This document shows positions 1 through 9,508 of a DNA stretch of 64,000 bases, in pieces. Under the pieces are notes generated by a model. The model had not been told where the DNA came from, did no database searches, and saw only the letters and a program-made list of their open reading frames with translations. How positions within the stretch are numbered: position 1 is the first letter of the stretch; each line of letters opens with the position of its first letter. Origin of the DNA: Burkholderiales bacterium (GTDB lineage Bacteria; Pseudomonadota; Gammaproteobacteria; Burkholderiales; Burkholderiaceae_C); assembly GCA_028868855.1 (NCBI GenBank), contig JAGWTR010000011.1, forward strand, positions 53,779 to 117,778, written 5' to 3'. The position numbers were made by a program, and so were the translations under genes.

Positions 1-158
1 ACTTCCATGTGTCCGATGGCCTGGAATAGATCAGGCAGCAGTTGGCCCAGCGCAATGCCCACGACGATGCACAGGAAGACCCACACGGTCAGGTAGCGTT
101 CGAACACGCTCATCGGCGCGGGGCTCGCCTTGCGTACATTCAGAGTTGCCGTATTCAT
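1..158 (-). CDS. acr3: ACR3-family arsenite efflux transporter, N-terminal part (runs off the window)
   Basis: Reverse strand reads MNTATLNVRKASPAPMSVFERYLTVWVFLCIVVGIALGQLLPDLFQAIGHMEV, the typical ACR3 N-terminus; next to arsC genes. Confidence 0.85.
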   Translation of the reverse strand, partial: MNTATLNVRKASPAPMSVFERYLTVWVFLCIVVGIALGQLLPDLFQAIGHME

Positions 159-165
159 GCGATCC

Positions 166-660
166 TCAATGCTGGGAAATGCTGGTCAGGGCTTGCTGCA
201 AGGCGTTCTGGTCCATGGTGTCCAAAGGCAAGGCCAACAACTGAAGCATCCTGTAGCCGATGGCTTGGCGCGTTAACTCGAAAGCCAGCCGCTTGCCCTC
301 ATCGCCCCCCAAGGCGTTGGAGGGATCGGCATAGCCCCAATGCACCTTGACCGGGCTACCAGGCCAGTAAGGACAGGTCTCCGATGCTGCGCTGTCGCAC
401 ACGGTGATCACGATGTGGATTTCGGGGGCGCCATCGGCCACGAACTCGTCCCAGCTCTTGCTGCGGTAGCCGCTGGTGTCCACGCCGGAGTTGTTGAGGG
501 CTTCCAGGGCAAAGGGGTTGAGGCGCCCACTGGGGGCGCTGCCCGCGCTGTAGGCGCGAACATCCCGCCCGAGCTTTTGTGCCCAGTGGTTGAGCATGCC
601 CTCGCTCAGCACGCTGCGCGCGGAATTGTGGGTACAGAGGATCAGGACGTTGGTCGTCAT
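166..660 (-). CDS. arsC: Arsenate reductase (low-molecular-weight phosphatase family)
   Basis: MTTNVLILCTHNSARSVLSEGMLNHW: C-x5-R type P-loop (CTHNSARS); start placed at 660. Confidence 0.9.
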   Translation of the reverse strand: MTTNVLILCTHNSARSVLSEGMLNHWAQKLGRDVRAYSAGSAPSGRLNPFALEALNNSGVDTSGYRSKSWDEFVADGAPEIHIVITVCDSAASETCPYWPGSPVKVHWGYADPSNALGGDEGKRLAFELTRQAIGYRMLQLLALPLDTMDQNALQQALTSISQH

Positions 661-694
661 AGGGCCACGCGGGAAATTGATTGAATGAGCGCGA

Positions 695-1189
695 TCAGAT
701 CTTGCCGATCGCATTGAGTTGGCTTTGGATTGACAGCGAGCCAAGGCTCTGGTCGGGCAGCGACAGCATCAGCTCGATGCGCCGCTTCAAGACATGGGCA
801 ACATCCATGAAGGCGGCACGCTGCTTGTCTTCGGAACCCTCGACAGCAGCGGGATCAGCAACACCCCAGTGGGCCGTCATGGGCTGACCTGGCCAAACTG
901 GGCAGACCTCACCAGCCGCGTTGTCACAGACGGTGAACACGAAGTCCAGCAAAGGTGCGCCTGGTGCGGCAAATTCATCCCAGCTTTTGCTGCGGTAGCC
1001 CTCGGTGGGCAAATTCCAGTGCTGCAGGGTTTGGATGGCCAGCGGATGAACGGTGCCCTTGGGGTGACTTCCTGCTGAATAGGCGTGGAATCTGCCGCGC
1101 CCAAGCTCGTTGAGCAGGCCCTCAGCCAGGATGGATCGGGCGGAATTTCCAGTGCACACGAAGAGCACGTTGTACTGCTTGTCGCTCAT
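695..1189 (-). CDS. arsC: Arsenate reductase, second paralogue
   Basis: MSDKQYNVLFVCTGNSARSILAEGLLN; same family as the neighbouring ORF. Confidence 0.92.
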   Translation of the reverse strand: MSDKQYNVLFVCTGNSARSILAEGLLNELGRGRFHAYSAGSHPKGTVHPLAIQTLQHWNLPTEGYRSKSWDEFAAPGAPLLDFVFTVCDNAAGEVCPVWPGQPMTAHWGVADPAAVEGSEDKQRAAFMDVAHVLKRRIELMLSLPDQSLGSLSIQSQLNAIGKI

Positions 1190-1198
1190 CTTGACCTC

Positions 1199-1699
1199 TT
1201 AGCAACAGGATGAAGTTGACTTGACCGGGATGCCGATCGGCTTGCCACGACCAGCTGGCGGGCAACAGCCCGTGGGCGCAGATGCGTGGTCGTTGGATTG
1301 CGCTGGCGTCGTTGCGCCAGGCTCTTCCCGGTACACGGGAATGTTGCTCAGTGTGTGGAAATGCTCCCAGGCCACGCCCTGCGGGTCGGTGATCCAGTGC
1401 TTTTCGCTGCGCGCGTAGCAGCACGTCGATTCGCCCGTATCAACCAGCGTCAGTTCAGCGCTGTGGGCTCGATCCTTGAGAAGTGCCAGCTCCTCGGCCG
1501 TGTCGGTTTGGATGCCAAGGTGGTCAACGCCAATCTGGCCGCCTCGCGCCGAGATCGCGAAGTTCACCGGAGGGTCGTCCAGCATCCACTTCGCATAGTC
1601 CGACTCCGTTCGAGCAGGCTCGACACCGAACATCTTCGAATAAAACCCGATGCTTTGATCAAGATCGCTCACATGAACGTGGACGTGAAATCTCTTCAT
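1199..1699 (-). CDS. arsI: ArsI/CadI-family vicinal-oxygen-chelate dioxygenase (C-As lyase type)
   Basis: MKRFHVHVHVSDLDQSIGFYSKMFGVEP...TGESTCCYARSEKHWITDPQGVAWEHFHT; VOC fold with Cys-Cys pair, in an ars operon. Confidence 0.88.
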   Translation of the reverse strand: MKRFHVHVHVSDLDQSIGFYSKMFGVEPARTESDYAKWMLDDPPVNFAISARGGQIGVDHLGIQTDTAEELALLKDRAHSAELTLVDTGESTCCYARSEKHWITDPQGVAWEHFHTLSNIPVYREEPGATTPAQSNDHASAPTGCCPPAGRGKPIGIPVKSTSSCC

Positions 1700-1712
1700 G
1701 GGGGGCTCCTTT

Positions 1713-2033
1713 TCAGCAGCATATAGAGTCGGTTGCTTGCGTGCAGGGTTCACCTTGGCAGCAGTTCTCTGTCAGGTACGCCAGCAGACTGTCCATGCGG
1801 TCGAACGCAGCGCGGTAGATGAGGTTTCGGCCATCGCGCTCCTGGGTCACCAAAGCCGCATTCAGCAGCTCTTTGAGGTGGAAGGACAGCGATGTGCTGA
1901 GCACGTCCAGGGCCTCACTCAACGCCGAAGGGGTCATCCCTGCAGGGCCCGCCACGACGAGTGAGCGAAACACCCTCAACCTGACAGGTTGGGCGAGGGC
2001 CGCCAAGGACTTCACAATATCTTGTTCTTCCAT
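1713..2033 (-). CDS. arsR: ArsR-family metalloregulator
   Basis: MEEQDIVKSLAALAQPVRLRVFRSLVVAGPAGMTPSALSEAL winged helix; C-terminal CCQGEPC thiol cluster. Confidence 0.9.
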   Translation of the reverse strand: MEEQDIVKSLAALAQPVRLRVFRSLVVAGPAGMTPSALSEALDVLSTSLSFHLKELLNAALVTQERDGRNLIYRAAFDRMDSLLAYLTENCCQGEPCTQATDSICC

Positions 2034-2331
2034 GATTCTATTATTGTTGAAATATAAGATGTTTGCAAGCAATCACTCGAAAAATCCAACATGATCCTGC
2101 TCGCTTACGGCCTGGCTCTTTGCCGCTCCAGAACCAGACCTTCGTGGGGCGCGGCGTCATGCCCATTCCCAGGCATCTGCGCGACCAAGGCTTGCTGGAC
2201 ATCAAAAGCGAGGCGGAGAAATACGTGCTGCTATGCGCGCTCAATCTCGTAGAATGCATCGCCAGCTCGAAGCCCAAAACACGGCGGTAACCCGTCTCGT
2301 CTGACAAGGACGTTGCCGAGTTACCGCTTAC

Positions 2332-2478
2332 ATCGTGACGGGCATTGTCTTCAGTGCGGACGTAGATGCTGGTGGTGCTAATGCTCGCGTGCCCGAAGTT
2401 GTCGCGCACCGTTTTGACGTCCAACCCCGCATCGGTCATGTAGGTTCCAGCGGTGTGCCTCAGCCAATGGGTAGCTCC
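2332..2478 (-). pseudogene. Truncated 3' remnant of a TnpS-like tyrosine recombinase
   Basis: THWLRHTAGTYMTDAGLDVKTVRDNFGHASISTTSIYVRTEDNARHD nearly identical to the C-terminus of the intact recombinase at 11647..12831; rest of the gene is absent. Confidence 0.85.
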
Positions 2479-2497
2479 GCAGCTATCAACAGATCAT

Positions 2498-2734
2498 GCG
2501 CCGAGTTCTAGTCCTGATCATGATCATCCTGCTCCACTTGAGGGGATGGGCAGGCGAGCTGATGGCATCGAAATGACGCTCAGGGGCTCGGCTTCAACAG
2601 CGGCGAATGCCATGCCGTCTGGATGCCCGATGCATGCTGAGGCGGTTCAAGGCCACTCAGAACAAGATGCCCACAGCGATCCCACACACGGCAACATGAA
2701 GAACTGTGGACTGTTTATTCTTGTGGCGAATTAA
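2498..2734 (+). pseudogene. Probable frameshifted small secreted/metal-resistance-associated protein
   Basis: ATG at 2498 reads MRRVLVLIMIILLHLRGWAGELMASK*; a +1 shift continues as IEMTLRGSASTAANAMPSGCPMHAEAVQGHSEQDAHS. Signal-peptide-like start plus Met/His/Cys-rich tail. Confidence 0.45.
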
Positions 2735-2797
2735 GGATTCGTAAAAATACTAATTCCTCAATTCAATATGGATTGAATGCTGCCGCGATTTTATAAA

Positions 2798-4042
2798 TTA
2801 TTGAGATGACTTCGCGTGGCAGGACGCTATGACATTGAGTTGGGGGCTAATGCGGTTTCGGCCGGCAGCTTTGGCTTTATATAATTCTTTGTCAGCCTGT
2901 TCCTGAAGTCGGTCCAAATACGTTTCAGGAAGACTCTCTACACTGGCGCAAGCGACTCCGACACTCACAGTAATAATTTTCGCGCATTGGGATCCAGCAT
3001 GAGGAATGGACAGAGCCTGTATCGCTGCACGTATATTTTCTGCAATAATCTGAGACTGGTGCAAACTGAGTTCAGGAAGCATGATCAAAAATTCCTCGCC
3101 CCCCCAACGAACTACCAGCCCAGTGTCTGAGTTGATCACTTTTTCCAGAGTGGTGGCAACTTTGCGTAGACATGTATCCCCGGCTGGATGCCCATAATGG
3201 TCGTTATAGGCCTTGAAATGATCAACGTCTATCAGGATTGCTGACATGGACGCATTGGCTTTTGTTGAATGTTGATTTAAGTATTCCAAAGCATGACGCC
3301 GATTGGCACAACCAGTGAGTGCATCGCACCTGGATAATGCGTCCAATTCCTTGTTGCTCTGATCCAGCGCGTCTATCAGCTTCTTCTCAGACTCATTCAT
3401 CAAAAATCGCTTGCGCTCGCCATATTCAATTTCATAGTTGGAGACCAGCGAGAAAAAGGCCGTAGCAAGATTTAGTTGCAAGATTGGCAGCACTGCGGCC
3501 TGTGGCGAGTTTGTGCCTGAAGCAAGCAAAATACAATGAATCAATAGGACTGCTGCTGACCATACAAGCGCCGATCTGAAGCGGAGCTTTTGCACCACAT
3601 TTCCATACACCAGCATGGGGGCAAAGCCTGCATGCGCCAGCGTGTGAAGGGGGCTGTCGCTTAGGCTAATGATAAAAGCAAGGCCAACAACGGCTAGCAG
3701 GCCAGAGCCGATAATCAGTCCTTCAGCTTTCCAAAGAGGCTGATTTACAAACCATGTCCTTTTGCGATATAACAGGCAAAATATTCCAAATTCTATCGGC
3801 GATATTATTGCCAGCCGAATGATCAATCCAGGAAAACGCATGTCCGGCAGAATGAACCAGTCCGACACGGCGAATATATTATAAATGATCAGCGCGACAA
3901 AGGCGCTGATAATGAAGTGGCGGATGCGTTCTGCCCTAATAGACTTGGCAAACCGTACTTCCAAGTTAATTGGAAAACGCAAGTTTTTCAGAGACCTTTC
4001 TGCATCTTTTGAATCCGAGGACAAAGATCCTTCATGTGTCAC
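2798..4042 (-). CDS. Membrane-anchored diguanylate cyclase (GGEEF)
   Basis: Several TM segments, then GGDEF domain (CDALTGCANRRHALEYL...RWGGEEFLIMLPE). Confidence 0.9.
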   Translation of the reverse strand: MTHEGSLSSDSKDAERSLKNLRFPINLEVRFAKSIRAERIRHFIISAFVALIIYNIFAVSDWFILPDMRFPGLIIRLAIISPIEFGIFCLLYRKRTWFVNQPLWKAEGLIIGSGLLAVVGLAFIISLSDSPLHTLAHAGFAPMLVYGNVVQKLRFRSALVWSAAVLLIHCILLASGTNSPQAAVLPILQLNLATAFFSLVSNYEIEYGERKRFLMNESEKKLIDALDQSNKELDALSRCDALTGCANRRHALEYLNQHSTKANASMSAILIDVDHFKAYNDHYGHPAGDTCLRKVATTLEKVINSDTGLVVRWGGEEFLIMLPELSLHQSQIIAENIRAAIQALSIPHAGSQCAKIITVSVGVACASVESLPETYLDRLQEQADKELYKAKAAGRNRISPQLNVIASCHAKSSQ

Positions 4043-5348
4043 TGGGCATGCTCCCGTTGCACATGCGATTGCGCCCTAAGGATTTGGCTCGATATAAAGC
4101 TTGGTCAGCTTCGCTGATGAGTTTCATCATGGAATCTTGATCGACTGGGGTACCTGTGGCCAGGCCCATACTGATCGAAACAAAGTTGACTGCATCAGGT
4201 CTGAAAGCGTGAGGCATGGACAGTGCCTTCAAAGCGTTATGGATGCGCTCGCTTACCTCGATCCCGTAATGGTTGGTAGCATTGCTTAGAACCACGGCGA
4301 ACTCTTCGCCTCCGACTCGCGCTACTAGGTCCTTAGGTTGGCGAACGCTTTGGAAAAGGGCCTGCGCGAGGGCTTGCAAGCAGCGGTCTCCTGCCGGGTG
4401 ACCGTAGTTATCGTTGTATGGCTTAAAGAAGTCCACATCAAGCAAGATTACGCTGATCTCATCTGGGAGCAACTGTGGCCGCTCGCTTTGCGAGTGCACG
4501 ATCTTGGCCAGAGAGTCGTCGAAATGTCGGCGATTGGGTATTCCCGTCAAGGGGTCAAGGTGAGCTTGGCGGCTAAGTCGATCATTCACCATGCCAAGCT
4601 TTGTTCGAAGCAAATTTTGATTGAGTCGCTGCAAATAAGCAGCGCGCTCGGACCTTTCTAAGGTGTAGTTGCCATATAGGCTAAAGACCATGGAGGAAAC
4701 TAGCAGGACGAGAATTGGGATGGCAAGTACACCACCGTGGTCTGGCATTACAAATGTCGCAAAGCAGAAGCCTGCCATCACCATGATGGAATGGGCAAGC
4801 GCAGGAAGAAAGCCTGGCCGAAGAATGGAGTCCCAGCACACGACCGTAAGGGCTAGGGTGGCCAGGTAAGAGAATGCAAGGGGTGAGATGCTTGGGGCGA
4901 TGACCAGCAGATTGAACAACGCCGTCAGTGCGCCTGATCCAGTCAAGAGCCAATCGCGCAATGACGTCGCAGACAGTCGAACAAAAAGGTGCATGGTCAG
5001 CAGGAAAAGCGGGATGAACGCCAACGTCCTGATAACCAACGCAGTTTGAAACCGATCTGGGACCATAAACCAGTCCGCATTTAGCATTCCCACGAAAGTC
5101 AGCATCACTACCGGGCTGCGCCGAATTAGAAGCTTGGAGCGTTCAGAAGCTGTGTCGGCAAGGAATTGCCGCTCTAGTTGCGATGGAAATTGAAGGAAAT
5201 AGCTGAGGTCAGCGATCCCTGCGGTAGCCACATTGGCAGTGGCTCGAAAAGACTTTGTATGTGCATTCGTTTGCCGACGGTCTTCATGAACGGGAGAGCC
5301 TAGATCCCCACATTCATCCGCTTCTGAAAGACCTGAGTGCACCATCAT
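4032..5348 (-). CDS. Membrane-anchored diguanylate cyclase (GGEEF)
   Basis: TM N-terminus, HLDPLTGIPNRRHFDDSLA...RVGGEEFAVVL; overlaps the downstream cyclase. Confidence 0.9.
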   Translation of the reverse strand: MMVHSGLSEADECGDLGSPVHEDRRQTNAHTKSFRATANVATAGIADLSYFLQFPSQLERQFLADTASERSKLLIRRSPVVMLTFVGMLNADWFMVPDRFQTALVIRTLAFIPLFLLTMHLFVRLSATSLRDWLLTGSGALTALFNLLVIAPSISPLAFSYLATLALTVVCWDSILRPGFLPALAHSIMVMAGFCFATFVMPDHGGVLAIPILVLLVSSMVFSLYGNYTLERSERAAYLQRLNQNLLRTKLGMVNDRLSRQAHLDPLTGIPNRRHFDDSLAKIVHSQSERPQLLPDEISVILLDVDFFKPYNDNYGHPAGDRCLQALAQALFQSVRQPKDLVARVGGEEFAVVLSNATNHYGIEVSERIHNALKALSMPHAFRPDAVNFVSISMGLATGTPVDQDSMMKLISEADQALYRAKSLGRNRMCNGSMPSDT

Positions 5349-5553
5349 TCCGATTTAACAAGACGTTTCCAAAGCGGCAACATGCCAACTCTATTTTGGA
5401 TGTAACGAGATGCAAGTGGGGTTCACCTAGGTCAATCAGCAAGGTGCGAGCAATGCGTCACGGTGTTGTCCTGCTTGCAAGCGCAATTGGAAAAAAACAG
5501 CATTTTGATAGAAGGTGCAGAGAGCGTCTCTTGGCATCGTGGTCGAGTTGTTG

Positions 5554-6915
5554 CTAGTGCCGATCGACATCCATGAACTTTTGATTGGCAGCCTCCAGCG
5601 CTTTAGTGCGTCGTTTTACAAGGCCCTCCAACTCCAAATTCAAGGCAGCCTGTGCAGCCAAAGCCTCGCGCTCAGCCCGCAACTTTCCATCTTTAAGTTG
5701 GTTCATTTGATCGGCCAGCGCAAACGCAAGAAGCAAGATTTGTGCACCTGAACCAAACAACAAACCATTTTCACTGATCGCATTTGAGGGCACGATGCCT
5801 AATAACAGAGAGTAGTAAAGCAATACGCCCAGCGACAAAGCGGAAAATGACAGCATTTGATATTTGGCGGGCCTTGACCCACGTTTCAACATCAAGAAAT
5901 TAACCAGGTGGGTGGAGAGCATCAGAAAGATGCCAGCTGGGATGTTCAACTCGAATGCCAACGCATATTTGTCAAAAAGGGCGGGAATCATGCTCAGTGC
6001 ATTGAGCACAATCGCGGCCATCATCAGCCTAGTCATCCAACTTGGTAGGAGATGTTCCGTATTGTGGTGCGCCATCATGAACAGTGCAAAAAAACAGTAC
6101 GAACCACTCGCTGAAATGGCAAGAATTTGATTGTTGAAATTAGGAGAATCAGGCCAAAAGTATTGAAATGAATACCCTTTAAAAGTCAGACTCCACAACA
6201 AAAATACACTGACATAAAGGACATACAGACCGAAGTTCAGTTGGCGAGTCGAGAGGAATAGGAACAAGTGGTAAAGCAGGCCCGTGAGCAGTGCACCGTA
6301 ATACAAGCCATACAGTAAGTTTTCAAGCTGCATACTGGCCGTGTATGTATTGACAGCCCAAAGCATGGGTGCCACGATTTCGTGCAGGCCATCATGTGTA
6401 TCCATTTTGAAATACACATCAACTTGTTCTTCTGGTTCGAAATGCAGCGGCAAACTGGGCACCCTTGTCGCAACAGGCCTAGACTCAAAATTACGCCTGT
6501 CACCCGTGGAGAGAATTTCAACGCGCGCGCTCTTGGCACGAACCACATACACATCAATCTGGTCCTGCAAGGCCGAACCAACTTCCAAAACACGTGATGC
6601 CTTATGGGATTGCGCGTTGTGCAGGCGAACGCGGATCCACCAAGAAGATTGACTGAATGCAAAGTTCAAGGCATCTGCATGGAAATTGTTCCAACGCTGA
6701 TCGTCTTGGACTTCTGCCAATGTTCGGCTACCAGTGGCGTCTTCCAAAATTTGAGCGTTTTGGGCCAGTTTGACTTTCAGATCGATATCTTGGAAGTCCA
6801 CCTGTAAGGGATTGGCCTTGACTTCGGCGACCGCCAACCAACCGCAGCAAGCAAGCAGTACAGTCAGCACGATTCGTTGCCAGGAAGCTGCCGGCAGCAC
6901 AAAAGACCGCATCAC
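5554..6915 (-). CDS. 7TMR-DISM receptor-like protein lacking an output domain
   Basis: DISMED2-like extracellular part plus 7TM region; ends ALEAANQKFMDVDRH* where the paralogue at 9509..11404 continues into GGDEF. Confidence 0.8.
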   Translation of the reverse strand: MMRSFVLPAASWQRIVLTVLLACCGWLAVAEVKANPLQVDFQDIDLKVKLAQNAQILEDATGSRTLAEVQDDQRWNNFHADALNFAFSQSSWWIRVRLHNAQSHKASRVLEVGSALQDQIDVYVVRAKSARVEILSTGDRRNFESRPVATRVPSLPLHFEPEEQVDVYFKMDTHDGLHEIVAPMLWAVNTYTASMQLENLLYGLYYGALLTGLLYHLFLFLSTRQLNFGLYVLYVSVFLLWSLTFKGYSFQYFWPDSPNFNNQILAISASGSYCFFALFMMAHHNTEHLLPSWMTRLMMAAIVLNALSMIPALFDKYALAFELNIPAGIFLMLSTHLVNFLMLKRGSRPAKYQMLSFSALSLGVLLYYSLLLGIVPSNAISENGLLFGSGAQILLLAFALADQMNQLKDGKLRAEREALAAQAALNLELEGLVKRRTKALEAANQKFMDVDRH

Positions 6916-6920
6916 GAACT

Positions 6921-7952
6921 TTATCGAATCCGCCTGAATTCACCTGGTGGTTGACCAGTCCATCGTTTGAAAGCGTGATGGAAGCTAGTTTGATTAGCAA
7001 ATCCTAGCATCAGCGCGATTTGAAACAGCGATAGCCGAGAGTCATTCAAGTATTTCAATGCCAAGTTTTTTCGAACACGATCCACAACATCACGGAAAGT
7101 CAAGCCCACGGTCTCAAGCCGACTCTGCAAAGTGCGAGGAGCCATGTCCAGTGCATCGGCGAGGGCAACCAGTGAGACTTCCTTTTCGCCCATCTGTAAA
7201 GCAAGTAGATTTTCTAGTCTCGCCAGGAAGCTCCCCGAGCTCATCGCATGCTGGTCAACTTGTTGCTCGGCCTGCTGATGCAAGATCCGGTTGAGGCTGG
7301 GTTCTTGCTGGACAACAGGCAAATTGAGATAGCTCAGCGGGCCCATCAGCGCATTGTTCGATTGGTTGAATCTAGTCTTGCCGCCAAACACCCGGGCAAA
7401 TTGTTCCTCCCGGCCTGGAGATGAGAAAACAAAATTGACGTCGAATACAAGGTTCGGCTTGCCCGTCAACAGGCGAGCTTGCCATGCCCACGCACCCGTG
7501 GTCAGCAAGGTAATGCGAGGATCAGTCAACGGCGTCACTTGATGAATGCTGAGAGTGAACTGATCGCCATGAAGCGCGCCTTGAACTGATTCAAGATCAT
7601 TCAAGAGATGGTGGTATCGACACGATACCTTGCCCACTTCCTGCAATGTACTGCTGGTCATGGTCATGAAGCCAACCAATCCGATGTTCCAGGGCTTCAG
7701 GTGCTCTGACATCGTGAGGGCCAGGCAAGGATCGGCCAACAACGACTCGGCAGTAGCCATCAAGGCGTGCCAGTCACTAACTGGGAAACGAGAGCTCGAC
7801 GGTGTCTCACGAATTTCAGACAACTGCTTCGACGTGCAGATCTTCTCTGCTGCATGACCGCAGTGTTCCACGTACTCCAAGAGTGCGCGTACGTACCCAA
7901 TGCTGACGGTGTAGCCGTCGTAGTCATTGGGAAGTTGGGGCTTGATGAGCAT
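6921..7952 (-). CDS. AraC-family transcriptional regulator
   Basis: C-terminal HTH (LSLFQIALMLGFANQTSFHHAFKRWTGQPPGEFRRIR); N-terminal effector-binding type domain. Confidence 0.9.
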   Translation of the reverse strand: MLIKPQLPNDYDGYTVSIGYVRALLEYVEHCGHAAEKICTSKQLSEIRETPSSSRFPVSDWHALMATAESLLADPCLALTMSEHLKPWNIGLVGFMTMTSSTLQEVGKVSCRYHHLLNDLESVQGALHGDQFTLSIHQVTPLTDPRITLLTTGAWAWQARLLTGKPNLVFDVNFVFSSPGREEQFARVFGGKTRFNQSNNALMGPLSYLNLPVVQQEPSLNRILHQQAEQQVDQHAMSSGSFLARLENLLALQMGEKEVSLVALADALDMAPRTLQSRLETVGLTFRDVVDRVRKNLALKYLNDSRLSLFQIALMLGFANQTSFHHAFKRWTGQPPGEFRRIR

Positions 7953-8193
7953 GGATCCATCTTATCCGGGCGACATATCCACGGGAATTAGGCGCTTCCC
8001 GAGATGAACTAGGGATTGCTCGCGATATCAGCACTCATCTAAGTGATCGCGTTAACCCTGAATTTCGCGCGTGAGAGCAATGGGGCTGCACGTCGCGACA
8101 CAACCGCGTAGAGCTCGCCAAGAACAATTCCATTCACGGCTTCTCGCCACTTGGGCGCCCCGCTGAATCATTTTAACAATCATAGGATTTGAC

Positions 8194-9429
8194 ATGACCT
8201 CCAAAACTACTCAGTTGACACGCATCGCGTCGGCCATTTCGCTTACCGCTGGCTTGATGCTCTCCGCCGGCAATGTCATGGCCCAGCAGTTCTATCTGCC
8301 CGCCACGACGGCATCGCCCTTGACGGATGCATTCTACAAAGCCCCGAGCGCGGCACAGCTCGCTGGCAAGGCTCCTGGTGACGTACTACGCTATCGCGTG
8401 GTGACTGCCAAAGATTACTCTGCCGAGGTGTCTAAGTCTTACCAGCTCATGTACGTCACGACCGATACGAATGGCAAGAGTGTTGGCGCCATCACCACAG
8501 TGCTGATCCCCAAAAATGTTCCTGCCATTGGCCGTCAAATCCTTTCCTATCAGTCCTTCTATGACAGTCTGACCCAGACCTGCACGCCCTCCTATCTGAC
8601 GGTTCAGGGCAAGTTGTTTGAGGCTAGCAATGTGAAGCCTGCGCTGAAGAAGGGTGTTGTCGTGGTCATGTCTGACTACGAGGGCCTCGATAACCAGTGG
8701 ATCGCCGGTTTGAACACGGCACATGGCGTACTTGACGGCGTTCGTGCAGCCATCAACTTCAAGCTTGCTGGCCTGAACGACAGCGCAAAGGTAGCCCTGG
8801 CGGGCTTCTCGGGCGGTGGTCATGCTACAGGTTGGGCTGCTGAAGTGGCCCCGGAATATGCGCCAGAACTCAACATCGTGGGCGCTGCGATGGGCGGCTT
8901 GCCAGTGAATGTCGGCAACGTGGCTCGCAAGGTCGATGGTGGCTTGTTCTCAGGTGTGTATTTTGGCGCAGTGGTTGGTTTGGCTCGTGCCTATCCTGAG
9001 ATCAACCCCGACAAGTATTTCACTGCCGCTGGCAAGGCCATGGTCAAAGACATGGGCAATCGTTGTCTGTTGGGCATGTTCCAAGGGCAGAGCGAAATGC
9101 TGACCAAATACGCGTTCCAGAAGGGAGCGAAGTATTTCAAGGATCTGGACTTCCTGAAACTGCCAGAAATCTCGGCCATCATTGATGACAACAGCTTGGG
9201 TAGCCGTACTCCCAATGTCCCTCTTTATGTCTACGAAGGCACCAACGACGAGATCATGCCCATCGCGGATGTCGACAATTTGGTCGCCAGCTACTGCAGC
9301 AGAGGCTTGACGGTGCAATACAACCGCACGGCGGGGGATCACCTGCTCATGGCCCTGGGATCTACTGCCCCCGTGAATTGGGCGCTTGATCGTCTTGATG
9401 GAAAGGCAGCACCCAACAACTGCAAGTGA
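8194..9429 (+). CDS. Secreted lipase-like alpha/beta hydrolase (secretory lipase family)
   Basis: Signal peptide (MLSAGNVMAQQ) and nucleophile motif GFSGG (VALAGFSGGGHATGW). Confidence 0.8.
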   Translation: MTSKTTQLTRIASAISLTAGLMLSAGNVMAQQFYLPATTASPLTDAFYKAPSAAQLAGKAPGDVLRYRVVTAKDYSAEVSKSYQLMYVTTDTNGKSVGAITTVLIPKNVPAIGRQILSYQSFYDSLTQTCTPSYLTVQGKLFEASNVKPALKKGVVVVMSDYEGLDNQWIAGLNTAHGVLDGVRAAINFKLAGLNDSAKVALAGFSGGGHATGWAAEVAPEYAPELNIVGAAMGGLPVNVGNVARKVDGGLFSGVYFGAVVGLARAYPEINPDKYFTAAGKAMVKDMGNRCLLGMFQGQSEMLTKYAFQKGAKYFKDLDFLKLPEISAIIDDNSLGSRTPNVPLYVYEGTNDEIMPIADVDNLVASYCSRGLTVQYNRTAGDHLLMALGSTAPVNWALDRLDGKAAPNNCK

Positions 9430-9442
9430 ATTCGGTGAGATG

Positions 9443-9476
9443 AGCCCGCTTTCTTTCAGTAGAGAGCGGGCTTTTT
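9443..9476 (+). terminator. Rho-independent terminator after the lipase gene
   Basis: agcccgct ... agcgggct followed by ttttt. Confidence 0.85.
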
Positions 9477-9508
9477 GATTGGACGCTGACTCTTTATGCT
9501 CAGAATTT

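Noticed and set aside
7960-8190. Left terminal repeat of the Tn3-family element (cttatccggg near 7960)
   Set aside because: Only a short partial match to the right IR; no extended similarity.
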